64,000 nt of DNA. Origin: Nissolia schottii. Taxonomy: Eukaryota; Streptophyta; Magnoliopsida; Fabales; Fabaceae. The translations under genes were made by a program, and so were the position numbers. Below, one piece after another: positions 59,801 to 64,000 of this stretch (within the stretch, counting starts at the first letter, position 1; each line of letters begins with the position of its first letter). Location: the NCBI GenBank assembly GCA_003254905.1, contig QANU01058179.1, forward strand, positions 253,729 through 317,728. Reading direction: 5' to 3'. Under the pieces are notes generated by a model. That model did no database searches and was not told the origin of the DNA. It worked only from the letters and a program-made list of their open reading frames with translations.

Positions 59801-62348
59801 TCGAAAACAGCAAATACATAATGCACCAAAAGTGAGGTGCGCCTGTTTCTGCATTCAATTGGTTGCAAGAAAATGAGCATGGAAAAGAAGAGCCATCTTG
59901 ATTCATTTGGTCCTCACTGCAAAACACATTGATTATTCTATGGAATTCAGTAATCACTTACCATCATTTCTGTTTGCCGCCTTTGGATATGTTAGCATTA
60001 TTTTAGGAGAGGGCAATTACTCCGCTCTAAAATATCCAAAAAAAAAACCATTAAGTTTAGTCAAGGTCAAGAAAATCAGGCTGTATATTAAACCGATCGA
60101 GACGGGGGTTTAGAGGTTGAATTGGTTGAACTAGGGTTTAATTGGGGTCTAATAAAAATGTTTTAATATATATATGTGTATATATATATGATTAATTATA
60201 TGTTACATAAAAAAATAAAAATTATATTTTATATTGTATTTGTATATTATTGGTGTTGTGAGAATGTTTTTTAAGCAAAATATGTAGATGCTATATTAAA
60301 ATAAACAAAAAAAGGATTATTTTACTTTATAAAAAAGAGGCAAAATGCCATTTTGCATTTTTTTTTAAAAGAGAGAATCGATTTTGATTAGACTTGTTCA
60401 TTAGTTTTGGCCAGTTTCTATGGCTTCTTGTGCGAGATAGTTCTAAGGTGCAAATCGAACCAAATAGAGGATCAATTCTCGGTTCAACTAGTCAGATAGG
60501 CTTTAGTTGCATCAATGCACCATTGTGCCAATCTCATTATTCCCCCCTCCCCCCTCCTTTCTTAGTGGTAGGGGTGGATGAGGTGCAGATTTATCAACCT
60601 AGTTATGTGCAAATCTTGACTGTTAGTTTATTTTTTTCACTAATTTTTTTAGCATGATTCGATCAACGGTTACAATTTGCATATAACTAAGTCATTTTAG
60701 ATTTGCACATGACAATATAGTGAATATACTCATGGGATAGATAGTTATTGAGTTTAATTGATATATACTTTTTTTTACGCTATTATCCCATTAAATCATT
60801 TTGTATACATGACTTTTTAAATAATAAAGAAGAAAACCAACAATTATTTTTATTTATGTGCTAATATTTAATTGAATACTAGTGTAAATTTTCTCTTTTT
60901 TTTTGCATAACAATTAAACTCATGGTTATTTCAACACATAATATTATCTCAGTAAATAGTAAAATTTCATCTTTGAAAAATGAGAAATTCTTATATAGAC
61001 ACAAACTTAACAAATTTGAATTTAAGCACACTCACAAAAAAATATGGATTTCACAATTTTTTTTCAAAGTATAATCACATATTTATAGTTCTCATTAATT
61101 TTTTCTGAGTGTACCTATGTCCAAATTGTTAGGTTTGTACGTAAACAAAAATTTTCCACCAAGAAGATGCTTACGAGTTACGATAGTACTGTAAATTGAG
61201 AGAAGCGTAATTGGGATTCTTTTAAAAACCTATTATAATAAGCACCATGAAAAAAATATGATACTGATATAATTCAATATCGATACGATACAATTTTAAA
61301 TTTTAAGATACTAAGATATGTTTATACTAGTGTTTTTAACCCTTACATCGTTTAAAAAAAATTAAGTTAATATGAAAAAAAAATTATACGAATAAATAAT
61401 GAATATAATTTAATCTTTGTATTGATGCATAAAATTAGTTAATTACACGTATGTTTTTTTATATTACCTACATTTTTCCCAATTTATTGTCTTACCCTCC
61501 CAACTCCTTCCCAAAGGTAGTTGGTGTGCCTTTATTAATAATATGCAAACACCATTCCTGAAAATGTAAGTGCCTTTTAAATTTAAAATTTGAACTTTTT
61601 AATCATTAAAATTATAAGTTATAGGTCAAATTAATCTCTCAATTTATTATCATAATTATATTGTCATGTTTTCACTTAGTTTTTGCATTAAATGAGAATA
61701 TGATAACAACAGAAACTAAAGACAAATGAGAATATGATAACAACATAAACTAAAAGCTAAAAATATGGTTGTGATGGTATTTAGGGCTATAAATCTTAGT
61801 TGTTATTACAGCTTCATTTACCATCATAACTGCTCTGACAACCTCATTTGCATTTTTAAATGCAACTATAACTCATTTGCAATATTAATTATTATTGTTA
61901 TCCCTTTAATGTGTTAAATCAATGAAAATATGACAATACAATAATAATAATGACTGAGAAACTAATTTAACCTACAGCTTATAATTTCAAGGATTTAAAA
62001 AGTCAAATTTTGAATTTTAAAGACTAAAGTGACTCAAACTTATACTTTCAGAAACCAAAATCAAAATGTTTAGGATATTGCGTTAATAGACTCTAATATA
62101 AGATTCTTTTCCGTAGAAAAAAAAACTCTAGACTCTAATATAAGATTAGTTATTACTCTCTTTTTTATATCTCAGATATGATAGTTTAATTTATTTAATG
62201 AAGGGCGTACTTGATTACTTTAAAATGAGTGGTGTATTTATATTTTATTAATGTTAGATCTGATATATTATTTTTAATTAGTAAGTGTCATTACATTACT
62301 TTATGAATGAAAATTTTATTTTCTTGTAAAAAGTAATTTAATTTATGA
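59801..62348. other. Intergenic, AT-rich
   Basis: It begins with the PurU 3' UTR. It includes an AT-rich tract (60150-60200) and a C-rich run (60542-60558). I see no gene or definable element. Confidence 0.4.
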
Positions 62349-62524
62349 GTTTAATTTCTATCCATGTATAAAGTTTTTTTTGCACTATCAACCAATCAAA
62401 CATTGTCACATTATCATAAATAGTTGACATTCTCTCTCACTCCTTTCAAAAGTCATGTATGTCAAAAGATTTGATTGGATGATAGTGTAAAAACCTTTAC
62501 ACTATTAGTAAATAAAAATTAAAC
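62349..62524. repeat. MITE, copy 3 (independent insertion)
   Basis: GTTTAATTTCTATC...AAAAATTAAAC, with the same internal blocks as copies 1 and 2 (TGTCACATTA.CATAAAT.GTT, GACATTCTCTC.CACTCCTTT). Its flanks are unrelated to the duplicated segment. Confidence 0.65.
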
Positions 62525-62970
62525 TTTTAATTTATTTAAATTAATTTATTTAAATTTAAATTTTAAATGACCAGACACCACATCATTGTAAATTTTGAAT
62601 TAAAAAAATTACGTTAATAGCATTTAGTAATTGTGTTATTTTAGCTGAGAGGGGATCTTAAATTTTGAATTAGAAAAAGATTATGTTAGTGGGGTTAAGT
62701 GATTTATGTTAGTGAGTTTGGGTGAAATTTTGTTGAGCGAATTTTTTTTTCTTCAAATAAGTGGTGAGAAAAAACCTAAAAATATAATAAATATAAATAA
62801 TAAATTCTTAAGCCTTACATATTTATATATTTTTTACCATGTTATTTTGTAATAATTTATAACACTAAATTATTGAATTTTTTTTATACATACTAAATTA
62901 TTGAAAGTGCAATTTATTCTATAAGGGATGTATTTTTATCTTATAAGTTAAAACTGGGTAATTATTAAGG

Positions 62971-63809
62971 TGGGGGAGGCTATTGCCACTCCAAAATGTC
63001 TATTGTCGCTTCCTCATTAATTAATTTTTAGTTACTTTCTCTAAACTACCATTTATACTATTTGACACTTAAATACATAATAACTTAACTTTATATTTAA
63101 TTATCCTTCACAATTTTATTTTCATTTAAAAATTACTTAATATAACTTTATTTTAATTCATTATATATATATATATATATTATTTTTATAAAACAACAAA
63201 ATATGAGAAGTATTTGTATAATTTATTTAATATTAAAAGTCAACTTTTTATTTTATTTTATTTTATGGTAAACCTGAATTATATTACGACAAGACATCAA
63301 AAGGGGACCAAAAATTTAGGAGTTTCCTGGTCCAAACAGACGTCCCTACATCATTGGTCATTTTGGCTAAAAGACGTCTGGCGGCATAAATAAACATGAA
63401 AAGATAAAAAAAGGTAGAGGCATAAGTAAAAATATGCTTAACTAAAGTTCCAAGAAAAGAAGAATCACTCTTTGGTATTATTGACAACATTGCTCCAAAG
63501 CATGTAGGCAAGCTTCCGTTACAGCCATAAGCTCTCCTCTTTTAGCCTCGATATCCAGAGCCCCTCCGCAGCACAAAATTGCCCTGCTCCATTCCTTCCC
63601 ACCTTGAGTAACTCGGACCGCAAAGTCAATATTCATCGTCAAAACTCCTTCCCAAAGTGGCTTTCAGCTCGACATCACAATCATTATTTACTAAACTAAG
63701 ATATCAATAAGATAACTAATGCGAACAAATTATAATATTTAACATATCTATGGAATGTTTTACCATCATAAGTGATATTAGACATTTGGGGGTGACAATA
63801 GCCACTCCC
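62971..63809. mobile_element. Mutator-like TIR element with a small internal ORF
   Basis: The left end (GGGGGAGGCTATTGCCACTC then CAAAATGTC) is matched inverted at the right end (GGGAGTGGCTATTGTCACCC then CCAAATGTC) over about 38 bp. The flanks TTATTAAGG (62962-62970) and TTTTAAAGG (63810-63818) agree at 7 of 9 positions, in line with the 9 bp duplication of Mutator-like elements. No transposase is present, so it is non-autonomous. Confidence 0.55.
63478..63636 (-). pseudogene. Short ORF inside the Mutator-like element, possible captured fragment
   Basis: A 52-codon frame opens MNIDFAVRVTQGGKEWSRAI and includes IEAKRGELMAVTEACLHALE. Base composition here is GC-richer than in the surrounding element. 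I do not recognise the family. It could be a captured exon or chance. Confidence 0.3.
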
Positions 63810-64000
63810 TTTTAAAGGAATTCATTCAATTTCTTTTTCCTTTTCCTTTATCACAAAAATTAGTCCATTCAACTGTTTACGTGGGTCCTTCAACTTCGGT
63901 TGTTTCTTGTGCTCCGTCAATAGCTTCTCTAAAAATAGCTTAAGTGACCATTAATAAAACAATTTCATTCTAATTGTAGGAATAAAAATCATTTACACCA

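Overview
This is nuclear DNA from a dicot, most likely a legume and plausibly Glycine. The basis is AT-rich sequence, GT-AG introns, Ty1/copia, hAT, MULE and Helitron relics, and two genes whose Arabidopsis homologues lie close together on chromosome 4 (At4g17330 and At4g17360, from memory). The species is an inference.

Three gene loci look intact. (1) At the left edge, exons at 1-28 and 4146-4491 (+) end a gene I do not recognise; its last intron holds a 2.8 kb copia element. (2) At 6162-17388 (-) lies a 13-coding-exon gene for a ~2,122-residue Agenet/Tudor-type protein of the G2484-1 family; all exon phases close, and a non-coding first exon sits near 19.7 kb. (3) At 56200-59800 (+) lies an 8-exon gene for mitochondrial 10-formyltetrahydrofolate deformylase (PurU), 324 residues, all phases closing.

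The ~36 kb between loci 2 and 3 is a graveyard of insertions and rearrangements: a ~243 bp tandem repeat array (20.6-22.9 kb); a Helitron-type helicase relic next to a TIR1/AFB auxin-receptor fragment (23.1-23.85 kb); a decayed MULE transposase (26.2-28.4 kb); an LTR-like block (28.46-28.93 kb); and a full-length copia element with 1,638 bp LTRs (29055-45842, -) that carries an extra gene after pol and is itself interrupted by a 5.6 kb hAT element (34339-39902) with an exact 8 bp target duplication. Then follow a DUF674 relic, an intron-retaining SF3B3 pseudogene (47581-51665, -), and a second copy (51736-54912) of the 5' end of the G2484-1 gene.

The most distinctive structure is the join at ~51.73 kb. 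The duplicated promoter, 5' exon and first ~112 codons of the G2484-1 gene stand immediately upstream of, and in the same direction as, the SF3B3 pseudogene. PurU lies head-to-head with this copy, which suggests that the intervening ~35 kb was placed between two ancestral neighbours.

The right end (59.8-64 kb) is AT-rich intergenic DNA with a third copy of a 176-179 bp MITE and an 839 bp Mutator-like terminal-inverted-repeat element holding a short ORF. I saw no tRNA, rRNA or CRISPR array.
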